The notes under the pieces are model-generated. The model made no database searches. It was given only the letters and a program-made list of their open reading frames with translations, and was not told the origin of the DNA. Below, piece by piece: positions 8,681 through 17,260 of a DNA stretch of 50,945 nucleotides. The position numbers and the translations under genes were made by a program. Each line of letters starts with the position of its first letter. Within the stretch, counting starts at the first letter, position 1. The stretch comes from DATAXP01 sp036272935 (GTDB lineage Bacteria; Planctomycetota; Planctomycetia; Pirellulales; PNKZ01), in NCBI GenBank assembly GCA_036272935.1, contig DATAXP010000078.1, forward strand, positions 1 to 50,945, in the 5' to 3' direction.

Positions 8681-8743
8681 ACTGGCAGCTTGTCTGCCAG
8701 TGTCGTTGCGGTTTTCGATGCACTGGCTGGCAAGCAGCCAGTG
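8681..8743. repeat. CACTGGC palindrome cluster, copy 2
   Basis: Two palindromes, ACTGGCAGCTTGTCTGCCAGT at 8681-8701 in shortened notation ACTGGCAG/CTGCCAGT, and CACTGGCTGG/CCAGCCAGTG at 8721-8743, are followed by GGCACC. Stem sequences match the cluster at 5751-5793. It lies in the 295-bp gap between pgm and the kinase gene, which contains no other coding signal. Confidence 0.75.
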
Positions 8744-8782
8744 GCACCGGAATACTTCAATACATTGATAGCCCATCGTACT

Positions 8783-10426
8783 TCAGCTCTTTAGGGCTGC
8801 GGCGACCACACGCTGCGCTTCGTCGACGATCTGCTGCAAATGCTTCTCGTCGCGGAAGCTCTCGGCGTAAATCTTGTAAATGTTCTCGGTCCCCGACGGT
8901 CGCGCGGCGAACCAGCCCGAAGCCGTGACCACCTTCAGCCCGCCGATCGCGGCGCCATTCCCCGGCGCCCGAGTGAGCTTGGCCGTGATCGGATCGCCGG
9001 CGAGCGTCGCATCGCGCACCGCGGCGGGGTCGAGCTTTGCCAGCCGCGCTTTCTCATCGGGCGTGGCCGGGGCGTCGATCCGCGTGTAGTACGGCATGCC
9101 GAACCGCTCGGCAAGCTGCTGGAAGTGCTTGCCCGGGTCGCTCTTGGTGCGGGCGGTAATCTCGGCAGCCAGCAGGTTCATGATGATTCCGTCCTTATCC
9201 GTGCTCCACACACTGCCATCGCGGCGGAGGAAACTTGCCCCGGCACTCTCTTCGCCACCGAAGCAGCACGAGCCATCGAACAGGCCGGGAGCGAACCACT
9301 TGAATCCCACTGGGACCTCGCAAAGCTTGCGCCCAATGCTGGCGACCACGCGATCGATCATGCTACTGCTGACGAGCGTCTTGCCGACAGCAGCGGTGTG
9401 TGGCCAGTTCGGGCGATTTCCAAGGAGATATTGAATCGCGACGGCCAGGTAATGGTTCGGGTTCATCAGCCCGGCCGATGGCGTGACGATGCCGTGGCGG
9501 TCGCTATCGGGGTCGTTGCCAAAGGCGACATCGAACCGGTCCTTCAGCCTCACCAGCCCCGCCATGGCATACGGGCTGCTGCAATCCATGCGAATCTTGC
9601 CGTCGTGGTCGAGCGTCATGAACGAGAAGGTCGGATCGATCTTCTTGTTCACCACCTCGATCGAGAGCCCGTAGGTTTCGTTGATCGGCTCCCAGTAATG
9701 CGCCGCGGCGCCGCCGAGCGGATCGACGCCGAGTTTCAATTTCGCTGAGCGGATCGCATCCATGTCGACGACGTTGCGCAAGTCGTCGACGTACGGCTTG
9801 ACGAAATCCTGCTCGTGCGTGGTCGAGGCACTCATGGCGCGTTCGAGCGGCACGCGCTTCACGCCGGCGTTCTTGCCGCGCAGCAACTCGTTCGCTCGGT
9901 CCTGAATCAGCTTGGTGATGTCGGTATCGGCGGGGCCGCCGTTGGTCGGGTTGTACTTGAACCCGCCGTCGTCGGGCGGATTGTGGCTGGGCGTGATCAC
10001 GATGCCATCGGCAAGCTGTGCGCTGCGGCCACGATTGTGGACCAGGATGGCGCGCGAGATGACCGGCGTCGGCGTAGGGTGGTCGTCATGCTCGATGATG
10101 GTTTCGACCGCGTTGGCGGCGAGCACCTCAAGCGCCGTACGCTGGGCGGCGGCACTCAACGCGTGCGTGTCCTGCCCCATGTACAGCGGACCGTCGATCT
10201 TTTGCGACTGGCGATATTCGCAGATCGCCTGGGTGATGGCCAGGATATGCGCCTCGGTGAAGCTGCCGTTCGTGGGCGTACCGCGATGGCCGCTGGTGCC
10301 GAAAGCCACGCGCTGCGCCGGGTCGCTCAGGTCGGGTTGACGCTCGTGGTACTCGCGTTCCAACCGAGCCGGGTCGATCAGCAGTTCTTTGGGGGCGGGC
10401 TTGCCGGCGCCGGGTGAGATGGCCAT
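8783..10426 (-). CDS. pgm: Phosphoglucomutase (alpha-D-glucose phosphate-specific)
   Basis: Interconverts glucose-1-phosphate and glucose-6-phosphate, linking glycogen and nucleotide-sugar synthesis to glycolysis. The 547-residue length is that of the bacterial Pgm family. Visible elements are FGTSGHRGTPT (about residues 42-52), the catalytic phosphoserine loop ITPSHNPPDDGG (Ser at about 147), the magnesium loop NDPDSDRHG, the sugar-binding FGGEESAGASF, and the C-terminal phosphate site RPSGTENIYKIYAESF. It starts nine bases after the phosphatase stop at 10436, so the two are almost certainly cotranscribed. The gap to the next gene is repeat-filled. Confidence 0.96.
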   Translation of the reverse strand: MAISPGAGKPAPKELLIDPARLEREYHERQPDLSDPAQRVAFGTSGHRGTPTNGSFTEAHILAITQAICEYRQSQKIDGPLYMGQDTHALSAAAQRTALEVLAANAVETIIEHDDHPTPTPVISRAILVHNRGRSAQLADGIVITPSHNPPDDGGFKYNPTNGGPADTDITKLIQDRANELLRGKNAGVKRVPLERAMSASTTHEQDFVKPYVDDLRNVVDMDAIRSAKLKLGVDPLGGAAAHYWEPINETYGLSIEVVNKKIDPTFSFMTLDHDGKIRMDCSSPYAMAGLVRLKDRFDVAFGNDPDSDRHGIVTPSAGLMNPNHYLAVAIQYLLGNRPNWPHTAAVGKTLVSSSMIDRVVASIGRKLCEVPVGFKWFAPGLFDGSCCFGGEESAGASFLRRDGSVWSTDKDGIIMNLLAAEITARTKSDPGKHFQQLAERFGMPYYTRIDAPATPDEKARLAKLDPAAVRDATLAGDPITAKLTRAPGNGAAIGGLKVVTASGWFAARPSGTENIYKIYAESFRDEKHLQQIVDEAQRVVAAALKS

Positions 10427-10435
10427 GAGTGTTTC

Positions 10436-11035
10436 TCAGCGAAGGTGCGACTTGCCGTTCCATAAGCGGACCACCGGCTGGTCGAGCGCGTGGTGGTAGC
10501 CGAGGATGCTGAGCGTCGCGGTGTCGAGGTAAAAAATCTGGGCGTCAATCGGCTGGTGCTCGACCCAACGCGCCGCAAGCATGCGCAGAAAGTGCCCGCT
10601 CGAAAACAGCAGCACGTGACAGTTCGCCTCGCGCACCCGACGGGCCACGCGATCGGCCCGCGCCCAAACGTCGGCAACCGATTCTCCCTCCGGGCAGCCG
10701 TCGAGATAGATGTTCCAATCGGGACGCTCGCGCTGGATCTCGGCGCTGGTCTTTCCTTCGTAGCGGCCGTAGTTCCACTCGACCAGATCGGGATCGAGCT
10801 CGGCGTGGTCCGAATAGCCGGCCAGCTCGCACGTCCGGCGCGCCCGCAGCAGCGGGCTGCACCACACGCGGTCGAACTGCAAAGGCTTCAAGTACCGGCC
10901 CAGGCTGCGCGCGTTTTCTTCTCCCTGCTTGGTGAGCGGCAAGTCGGTCAGGCCCGTATGCTGACCGGTTAACGACCAGGCAGTTTCTCCATGACGAGCC
11001 AGATAGACGGTCGGCAGTTTCAGGTCGGCGGTCAT
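10436..11035 (-). CDS. Histidine phosphatase family protein (phosphoglycerate-mutase-like)
   Basis: The 199-residue branch-1 histidine phosphatase has the catalytic RHGETAWSLTGQHTGLTDLP motif (phospho-His at about residue 15), the second arginine region SPLLRARRTCELAG, the acid WNYGRYEGK, and FSSGHFLRML with the second His. This resembles phosphoglycerate mutase-like and sugar-phosphatase proteins; true PGAM activity cannot be claimed. ATG 11035 is preferred over an upstream TTG at 11056 because GAGGCGA lies just before it. It precedes pgm by nine bases, suggesting a role on a sugar phosphate. Confidence 0.88.
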   Translation of the reverse strand: MTADLKLPTVYLARHGETAWSLTGQHTGLTDLPLTKQGEENARSLGRYLKPLQFDRVWCSPLLRARRTCELAGYSDHAELDPDLVEWNYGRYEGKTSAEIQRERPDWNIYLDGCPEGESVADVWARADRVARRVREANCHVLLFSSGHFLRMLAARWVEHQPIDAQIFYLDTATLSILGYHHALDQPVVRLWNGKSHLR

Positions 11036-11153
11036 GCGCCATTCGCCTCGGTGCAAAAAACTGCGTTAACTTGCCGGGACGACTTCATCTGTGATGTCGC
11101 GCGAAATCTGGATGGCGGCCCGCTAGGGTGATCGCTTGGTTCACCGGTTTAAA

Positions 11154-12068
11154 TTAGGCATTGAGCGAGCTCATATGCAAAGCTAGCCGCTCGATTTCAC
11201 GATGCAGCGTCTTTACCTCGCCGATCGTGTCAAGCATTCGCTCGAACTCCGTTCCGTCAGTGTAAGTGATTTCGTAAATGAAGTTCTCCACCACTGCGGT
11301 GTAATCGAACTTCGGAGCTTTCAGAAAGTCCGTTGCGTCTGCGATGGTCTCGAACACCTCTGGCTTCGATTCGTGCTGGGCAATAATTCGGATTTCTTGC
11401 GGCAACGCGCCCAAGGCAGCCCGAACCCTGTCGACGTAGGTGTTGAGACTAACTTCACCGATCAATTCCCGGAGTGTCTCGGCTGTCTCCGTTTTCTTTG
11501 TGAGCGTGAGGCCCGCGGCGAAGGCATCAGCTAATTTTGCTTTGTCCGGCTCCGCGAGCCGGTCCGGATAGTCGATCTGCAACCCGCTTCTCTCAAAGGC
11601 CGAGACTATCTTTGTCTTCGGAACGTAGAAGAGGTCAATCTGCCGGTTCTGCACGAGCGCGCGCGCGGGCGCTGTGAAGTCGCCACCTGCCACGATCCCT
11701 AGGAAGCGAGCTGTCGGGTGAACGTCTCGCATCGGCGAGAACTTGCCGGTGTCATCGCGAGCCTTGTCTTTCGAGTGTCGCTTGCCTCGCCTCCAAAAGC
11801 ACTCAAAGAATGCGACTGGGATTCCCAGCTTATTGTCGGTGGCATCCAGCTCCATGACGAAGTCGTAATCGACCAGATTCCCTTCGAAGTCCGTCCAGAT
11901 GATCTTGTCGCCTCGCCGCGCTTGGCGTGGGCAGAAGCGACAATCAAGGTAGAGATTCAAATGATCGGCAACTCTGCGCAACAGGGACATTACGAAGAAC
12001 TCCTCGAACCAGTCTCCGACGAGCTGGCCGAGCTTGTGACCTGCAGAAGCATGTTCCTGGTCGGCCAT
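11154..12068 (-). CDS. Restriction endonuclease of a two-gene R-M system (PD-(D/E)xK-like)
   Basis: The 304-residue protein is encoded one base after the methyltransferase stop, so the two are translationally coupled. The core segment VDYDFVMELD followed by VAFFECFWRRGKRHSKDKA (about residues 66-103) fits a PD-(D/E)xK nuclease, with candidate catalytic residues Asp68, Glu89 and the following basic cluster. Two Cys near residues 43 and 46 (LDCRFCPRQ) may bind metal. The C-terminal part is alpha-helical with no clear motif. The nuclease assignment rests mainly on partnership with the methylase plus this motif. Specificity cannot be read. Base composition is visibly less GC-rich than the flanking metabolic genes. 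Confidence 0.75.
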   Translation of the reverse strand: MADQEHASAGHKLGQLVGDWFEEFFVMSLLRRVADHLNLYLDCRFCPRQARRGDKIIWTDFEGNLVDYDFVMELDATDNKLGIPVAFFECFWRRGKRHSKDKARDDTGKFSPMRDVHPTARFLGIVAGGDFTAPARALVQNRQIDLFYVPKTKIVSAFERSGLQIDYPDRLAEPDKAKLADAFAAGLTLTKKTETAETLRELIGEVSLNTYVDRVRAALGALPQEIRIIAQHESKPEVFETIADATDFLKAPKFDYTAVVENFIYEITYTDGTEFERMLDTIGEVKTLHREIERLALHMSSLNA

Positions 12069-12069
12069 G

Positions 12070-13356
12070 TCAAGCGTCTACCCAGAGTCGCCCTTCATGT
12101 AGGGGAACCCTGTGCTTGCGGTTCTTCCATTTCGTATTTCGATCGCGCAACTTTTCGAATCTGTAGGTCTTAAAGCCAGCGTTGACGGCGAGTTCTCCAA
12201 GCCACCGATCCACCGGAACATGGACGCCATACGGAGCAGAATCGCCAACGACGAAACACACACGCCCACCGGGCCGTACCACTCTGCGGAGAGAAACCCA
12301 AACTTTGGACAAGTCGTGGAAGTAATGTGCAATCATCGCATGGTAGGGTTTTTTACCACCATGCCCTTCCTTGATTCGATCGAGTTCGTAGCAGACTCGT
12401 GTGAGTTCTTCTGCGATCACGGCAACCTCATCGGTCTTCAAGATAGAGCTAGTGCACTTGGCATAGGGGGCTACGTGCTGGGTGCAACTCCGGATTAGCC
12501 GTTGCCGAATGGTGGTCTGCAAGTCACCCCAGCCGCTGATTTCCCCTAGGAAGCTCATCTCCAGGCGGGTTGCATCGGCGTAGTCGTAGTTGTTCGCGTA
12601 AGGCGGTGAGGTGATGACTAGGTCTGCCCATTGATCTTCGACGCCCTCGCAAGTTCGAGCATCAGATGCAATGACGCGACCATGCGAGACGCGGTTGCCC
12701 TCGTATTGGCGAATTCGCATGTCCCGAGCCATCAAGTCAATCCGCTCTTCGAACGCCCTAAAAGGCTCAAGTGTTTTTGCCTTGGACTTTTTCGGGAGGA
12801 CGTACTGCCACTGAGCCGTTCCCACCGGCGAGCAAAGGCGGAGGATCGACACCAGCGCCAACCAGCAAAGCTCGTAACAGACTGACTCCTCTGGGTGTGC
12901 TACTAGGGCTCGACGTAAGGCATCCAGTTTTGCGAGGGGTTCTTGAGGGAAACACTTGTGGATGAGCTTGGGATAACCGACCGAGCTTCCTTCCTTGCTC
13001 CTTGCCGTATCCAAGATGGACTTGCTCAGTCTGCGAAATACCAGAACATCCTCACTCCATGCGAGCTTAGCGCGTGCAATCCTAGCGACGAACGGGTGAG
13101 ACTCGATTCCGATCCCTTCCGCTCCCGCTCGTTCGGCTTCGAGTACGACGGTGCCCGATCCGGCGAACGGGTCAAGAACCTGCGGTTTGCCACCCCGTCG
13201 TTCAGATTGGATCAATTCCCTGACCCACTGTGCGGAGAAGCCTGCCGAGTACCTGAACCATCTGTGAATCGGCAGCTGCATATTGTTAACGAACGTCCCA
13301 CTCCGGTCATCGGTGATAAACTCGGATTCGTCATCGAACAGGGACGTTTGCCGCAC
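12070..13356 (-). CDS. Site-specific DNA methyltransferase (N4-cytosine or N6-adenine)
   Basis: This is the modification partner of the adjacent nuclease. The 428-residue protein has the AdoMet motif I DPFAGSG (residues 62-68) near the N terminus and the catalytic motif IV SPPY (250-253), with about 180 residues between them holding the presumed target-recognition region. This order (I, recognition, IV) is alpha-like, and SPPY is commonest in N4-cytosine enzymes. The start is GTG 13356, supported by a strong AAGGAG seven bases upstream. It lies 52 bp downstream of the zwf stop on the same strand. Codon use and GC content look different from neighbours, suggesting acquisition. Confidence 0.88.
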   Translation of the reverse strand: MRQTSLFDDESEFITDDRSGTFVNNMQLPIHRWFRYSAGFSAQWVRELIQSERRGGKPQVLDPFAGSGTVVLEAERAGAEGIGIESHPFVARIARAKLAWSEDVLVFRRLSKSILDTARSKEGSSVGYPKLIHKCFPQEPLAKLDALRRALVAHPEESVCYELCWLALVSILRLCSPVGTAQWQYVLPKKSKAKTLEPFRAFEERIDLMARDMRIRQYEGNRVSHGRVIASDARTCEGVEDQWADLVITSPPYANNYDYADATRLEMSFLGEISGWGDLQTTIRQRLIRSCTQHVAPYAKCTSSILKTDEVAVIAEELTRVCYELDRIKEGHGGKKPYHAMIAHYFHDLSKVWVSLRRVVRPGGRVCFVVGDSAPYGVHVPVDRWLGELAVNAGFKTYRFEKLRDRNTKWKNRKHRVPLHEGRLWVDA

Positions 13357-13408
13357 CTAAGGGCTCCTTCTATCGCCATTTATCAACGTGCCATGCCCTG
13401 CTGGCTAA

Positions 13409-14785
13409 CTACGGGTTCGCCGGCATCACCGGCTCTTTCCAATGCGCGGGGGCGATGAGGCGGTCGGCCTCGGGCGGCCCCCACGATTCTGGCTCATAGA
13501 AATGGATCGGCGTCGCGTCGCCCAGCACCGGTTCGACCACGCGCCATGCCGCCTCGACGTAGTCCTCGCGCGCGAACTGAGTCGAGTCACCCTTCATCGC
13601 GTCGCCGAGCAGCCGCTCGTAGGCGTCCATCTCGTCGCCATGGGGGCGGTGCGTGGCGAGCAATTCGATCGACTCGCCAACCATCTCTTCGCCTGGCGTT
13701 TTGGTCGTCGCTTCCAGGCCGATCACAATGTCCGGTTGAATGCGAAAGCGAAGCTGATTGCGCGGCGGCCGCTTCGTGGTCCACACGGCCGGCGGCCGGC
13801 GAAACTCAGCCATTACTTCGGTGCAGGTCACGGGCATGCACTTGCCGGCACGAATGTAGAACGGCACTCCTTGCCACCGCCACGAATGAATTTCGAGCTT
13901 AAGAGCCGCGTAGGTTTCGACGTGCGAGTGAGCGTTGACGCCGGCCTCCTGCCGGTAGCCGACGAACTGCCCGCGAACCACGTGCTTCGCGTCCAAGGGG
14001 ACCATTGCCTTGAGGACCTTCACCTTCTCGTCGCGGATCGACTCGGCATCGACGCCGGCCGGCGGCTCCATGGCAACGTTCGCCAGAATTTGCAGCAGGT
14101 GGTTCTGCACCACGTCGCGAATACAGCCCGCCTCTTCGTAGAAAGCCCCGCGCCCCTGCACGCCGAAGTTCTCGGCCATGGTGATCTGCACGCTCGACAC
14201 GTAATGGCTGTTCCAGATCGGTTCGAGGAACGAGTTGGCGAAGCGGAAATACAGCAGGTTCTGCACCGGCCCTTTGCCGAGGAAATGGTCGATGCGAAAG
14301 ATCGACGATTCGTCGAAGCAGGTCAGCAGTGTGCGATTGAGTTCCTGGGCGGTTTCGAGCGTGCGGCCGAACGGCTTCTCGATAATCACCCGCGCCCCCT
14401 TGGCGCAGCCGGATTCGCAAAGCTGCTTAACTACCACGGCGAACATCGACGGCGGAATTGCCAGATAGTGGGCCGGGTGCTGGGCCTCGCCCAGTTCCTT
14501 GCGCAGCGCGGTGAAGGTGGCCGGGTCGTTGTAATCGCCGTCGACGTAACGTAGCAGCTCCGAGAGCTTGTCGAATGCCACCTTGTCGATGCCGCCGTGC
14601 GATTCGAGGCTGTCGCGCGCACGAGCCCGGAACTGTTCGAGATTCCAGCCGGCACGGGCCACGCCGATCACCGGCACCGACAGGTGCCCGTGCCGCGCCA
14701 TCGACTGCAAGGCGGGAAAGATTTTCTTGTACGCCAAGTCGCCCGTGGCGCCGAAGAATACGAGTGCGTCGGAGTGGTTATTCAT
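13409..14785 (-). CDS. zwf: Glucose-6-phosphate 1-dehydrogenase
   Basis: Oxidises glucose-6-phosphate to 6-phosphogluconolactone with NAD(P)+, the entry to the oxidative pentose phosphate pathway. The 458-residue protein shows the nucleotide-binding FFGATGDLAYKKIFPAL near the N terminus, VIIEKPFGRTLETA, and the active-site RIDHFLGKGPVQN (the usual form is RIDHYLGKE). YIRAGKCMP in the C-terminal half is the substrate-binding region. It is somewhat shorter than typical (about 490-510) but has no visible gap. It follows gnd on the same strand; no 6-phosphogluconolactonase gene lies between them. Confidence 0.95.
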   Translation of the reverse strand: MNNHSDALVFFGATGDLAYKKIFPALQSMARHGHLSVPVIGVARAGWNLEQFRARARDSLESHGGIDKVAFDKLSELLRYVDGDYNDPATFTALRKELGEAQHPAHYLAIPPSMFAVVVKQLCESGCAKGARVIIEKPFGRTLETAQELNRTLLTCFDESSIFRIDHFLGKGPVQNLLYFRFANSFLEPIWNSHYVSSVQITMAENFGVQGRGAFYEEAGCIRDVVQNHLLQILANVAMEPPAGVDAESIRDEKVKVLKAMVPLDAKHVVRGQFVGYRQEAGVNAHSHVETYAALKLEIHSWRWQGVPFYIRAGKCMPVTCTEVMAEFRRPPAVWTTKRPPRNQLRFRIQPDIVIGLEATTKTPGEEMVGESIELLATHRPHGDEMDAYERLLGDAMKGDSTQFAREDYVEAAWRVVEPVLGDATPIHFYEPESWGPPEADRLIAPAHWKEPVMPANP

Positions 14786-14800
14786 GAATGATTCCAGCTT

Positions 14801-14858
14801 GTTTAGCCGGTCGCCGCGGCGACCGCGCCAAGGCGGCCCGCAAGCGCGCCGGCTAAAC
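14801..14858. repeat. GTTTAGCCGG inverted repeat between gnd and zwf
   Basis: The outer arms GTTTAGCCGG (14801-14810) and CCGGCTAAAC (14849-14858) are perfect complements. GGTCGCCGCGGCGACC (14809-14824) forms an inner palindrome. A second member of this TTTAGCCG family is at 37942-37989. Because it separates two genes that would otherwise be one operon, it may set their relative expression as a pause, processing or termination site. Confidence 0.75.
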
Positions 14859-14860
14859 GA

Positions 14861-15886
14861 TCATTTCTTCTCCAAATGGCCGCCGAAACCCAGTCGCATT
14901 GCCGAGAGGAGCTTGTCGGCGTAGTCGGCCTCGCCGCGCGAGGCGAAACGCTGGTACAACGCGGTCGAGAGCACGTGCGCCGGCACCCCTTCGTCGATCG
15001 CCGCGTGAATGGTCCATCGTCCTTCGCCCGAATCGGAAACTCGTCCCTCGAACGTCGCCAGCTTCGGGTCTTTCACGAGGGCCTGGGCCGTGAGGTCGAG
15101 CAGCCACGACGAGATCACGCTGCCACGTCGCCATACCTCGGCCACGTCGCACACGTTGATGTCGTATTGATAGTGTTCCGGGTGTTGCAGCGGGGCGGTT
15201 TCGGCATCGGCCTGCCGCGATTGCTTGCCGACGTTGGCGCGGTGCAGGATCGCCATGCCCTCGGCATACGCGGCCATGATGCCGTACTCGATGCCGTTAT
15301 GCACCATCTTCACGAAATGCCCCGCTCCGTTGGGACCGCAGTGCAGATAGCCGTGCTCGGCGGTGCTTCTCGGATTCGCGCCGTCGAGCTTGTCGCGGCC
15401 GGGAGTGCGCGGCACGCAGTCGGTGTTCGGCGCCAGTGCCCGGAAGATCGGATCGAGCCGGGCGACCACCTCCTTTTCGCCGCCGATCATCAGGCAATAT
15501 CCGCGATCCAGGCCCCACACGCCGCCGCTGGTGCCGGCGTCAACATAGTGCAGCCCCTTGGTCTTGAGGTCCGCGGCGCGGCGCAGATCGTCGACGTAGT
15601 ACGAGTTGCCGCCGTCGATGATCGCGTCGTCCTTGGCCAGGTGCGGCGTTAGATCGTCGAGCGTCCGATCGACGACCGCTGCCGGCACCATCAGCCACAC
15701 CGCGCGCGGTGGCTTGAGCTTCGCTGCCAGCTCGGCAAGCGACGACGCCCCGACGGCGCCGTCGGCCGCGAGCTGCGCGACCGGCTCGGGGTGTACGTCG
15801 TACACGATAACTTCGTGCCCCGCCCGCAAAAGCCGCCGGGTCATGCTGGCCCCCATCCGTCCCAGGCCGATCATCGCTAGTTGCAC
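14861..15886 (-). CDS. gnd: 6-phosphogluconate dehydrogenase, decarboxylating (short form)
   Basis: Oxidatively decarboxylates 6-phosphogluconate to ribulose-5-phosphate. The 341-residue protein opens with the Rossmann motif MIGLGRMGASMTRRLL, followed by IIDGGNSYY, VDAGTSGGVWG, and the catalytic lysine helix GHFVKMVHNGIEY. The length places it in the short (YqeC/GntZ-like) class that lacks the long C-terminal duplication of the 470-residue enzymes. It is the first gene of the minus-strand sugar cluster, and zwf follows after 75 bp. The promoter should lie in 15887-16104, shared back to back with the plus-strand gene at 16105. Confidence 0.94.
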   Translation of the reverse strand: MQLAMIGLGRMGASMTRRLLRAGHEVIVYDVHPEPVAQLAADGAVGASSLAELAAKLKPPRAVWLMVPAAVVDRTLDDLTPHLAKDDAIIDGGNSYYVDDLRRAADLKTKGLHYVDAGTSGGVWGLDRGYCLMIGGEKEVVARLDPIFRALAPNTDCVPRTPGRDKLDGANPRSTAEHGYLHCGPNGAGHFVKMVHNGIEYGIMAAYAEGMAILHRANVGKQSRQADAETAPLQHPEHYQYDINVCDVAEVWRRGSVISSWLLDLTAQALVKDPKLATFEGRVSDSGEGRWTIHAAIDEGVPAHVLSTALYQRFASRGEADYADKLLSAMRLGFGGHLEKK

Positions 15887-15955
15887 CGCTACGTAATCCT
15901 TTCGTGACAGTGAACCGATCCGTGCCCTTGCGAAGCAAAGTATATCGGTGTTTCC

Positions 15956-15983
15956 GGTCCGTTGTCAGTGGTCCGTTGCCAGT
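15956..15983. repeat. Tandem 14-mer GGTCCGTTGYCAGT in a divergent intergenic region
   Basis: Two adjacent 14-bp units (15956-15969 and 15970-15983) differ at one base. They sit between the divergent gnd and 16105 genes, so they may be a regulatory site. They also resemble the word-like repeats seen at 19322-19398 and 43357-43449, so they may be a fragment of such an element. Confidence 0.55.
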
Positions 15984-16104
15984 TGCCGTAACGAGCAATC
16001 GACCGCAATTGATCAGGGACAACGGTCGCCCTCTTGTTTCGCGATCCGGGCCTCGTACACTGGCAGTCGGTTCCGCTGGCCCGGGGGCAATGGGGGCTCG
16101 TGAC

Positions 16105-17178
16105 ATGATGCGATCCTTGGTTGCTGTCGCTGTTTGCTTGGTTGGATCGAGCGTCCTCGCACAAAACAATCCGCCGCCTGGCAAAGCGGGTGCGAAGCCC
16201 AGCGATTCGCTCGCAGGGCTGGCTAACACTCGTTCGCAATCGGCCATCGGAAACCCCGCACCACCGTTTCCTGGAGGGGCCGAAAGCTGGCTGAACTCGG
16301 GACCGATTGCCGTCGAGTCGCTGAAGGGGAAGGGAGTCGTCGTCTTTTTCTTCGACCCCAACAGCAACGCGGTGCGAGGCCGCTGGCCCTTGATGTTCGA
16401 AACGACCAAAAAGTTCCAAGGCAAGCCGGTCATCTTCATTGCCGTCGTGCCCGACGAGGCGCGGCCCGTGATCGGCGGCTACGCGCAGCAAGTTGGCTTG
16501 CAATGGCCGGTTTTCGTCGACACCGGCGGCGCCCTGGCCCGCGCCTACGGCGTCGGTGAGATCAGCGCGATGAACGATGCACAGTTGATGATGATCACGC
16601 CCAAGGCTGACGTCGCCCGCGGAGACTGGCGTGATTTCGAGCGCTCGACGCAAAGCGCACTCGTCGGTGCCGAGTGGACAGTTGACCCGGCAAAGATTCC
16701 CGAAGCGCTGAAGCCGGCGTGGTTCGCGGTCGAATTCGGCGACCCGAACGCCGCGGCCAGCGCGATCAAGAAGGGACTCACCTCGTCGGAGGCCGACGTG
16801 AAGCAGGGTGCCGAACTGCTCAAAGCGGCGGTCCAAGCCAGGATTGAAAAACAGACGGCCGAGGCGAAGAAGGCGCTCGACGAGGGACGCAAGTTCGACG
16901 CATTCAGCAGGTATTCAGCACTCGCCGACGGCTACAAGGCCTTCGAGCTGCCAGCGGAAGTGGCGGCCAAGCGAAAGGAGCTGTTAAGCGATCCCGAAGT
17001 CAAATCGGCGATGACTGCCAAGCGCTCGCTCGATGCGGCCAAGAAGCTGATCGCCAGCGGCAAGCCGACTGTCAAAAAGCAGGCCGCCACGATGCTCAGG
17101 AAAGTCGTCCAAGACGCCGGCAACAGCTCGATCGGCAAAGAGGCCGAAGAGCTGCTGCAAAGCCTCGGGGGAATGTGA
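16105..17178 (+). CDS. Secreted thioredoxin-fold (redoxin-like) protein lacking a CxxC motif
   Basis: The 357-residue exported protein starts with signal peptide MMRSLVAVAVCLVGSSVLAQ. Residues about 75-195 have a redoxin/TlpA-like pattern: a strand GKGVVVFFFDPNSN, a following helix, KPVIFIAVVPDE, then WPVFVDTGGALARAYGV and a strand LMMITP. The position after the first strand, where CxxC normally sits, has no cysteine, and the mature protein appears to have none. So thiol redox activity is unlikely. The C-terminal half is helical and lysine/alanine-rich (KQTAEAKKALDEGRKFDAFS). The frame is open back to 15904, but ATG 16105 is chosen for the signal peptide and the upstream GGGGG. Function unknown. 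Confidence 0.75.
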   Translation: MMRSLVAVAVCLVGSSVLAQNNPPPGKAGAKPSDSLAGLANTRSQSAIGNPAPPFPGGAESWLNSGPIAVESLKGKGVVVFFFDPNSNAVRGRWPLMFETTKKFQGKPVIFIAVVPDEARPVIGGYAQQVGLQWPVFVDTGGALARAYGVGEISAMNDAQLMMITPKADVARGDWRDFERSTQSALVGAEWTVDPAKIPEALKPAWFAVEFGDPNAAASAIKKGLTSSEADVKQGAELLKAAVQARIEKQTAEAKKALDEGRKFDAFSRYSALADGYKAFELPAEVAAKRKELLSDPEVKSAMTAKRSLDAAKKLIASGKPTVKKQAATMLRKVVQDAGNSSIGKEAEELLQSLGGM

Positions 17179-17182
17179 ACGG

Positions 17183-17256
17183 CAGGCTCCGGGCTCCGGG
17201 CTGCGGGCTGCGGGCTTCGGGTGGTCGATGCTCGCCGAGCTGTAGCCCGGAGCCTG
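17183..17256. repeat. CAGGCTCCGGGCT inverted repeat between converging genes
   Basis: Thirteen-base arms at 17183-17195 and 17244-17256 are perfectly complementary. Between them lies the tandem word GGGCTGCGGGCT. It sits between two convergent genes (stops at 17178 and 17261) and could terminate both. It is of the same family as 4934-4988 and 32117-32176. Confidence 0.75.
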
Positions 17257-17260
17257 TAAC

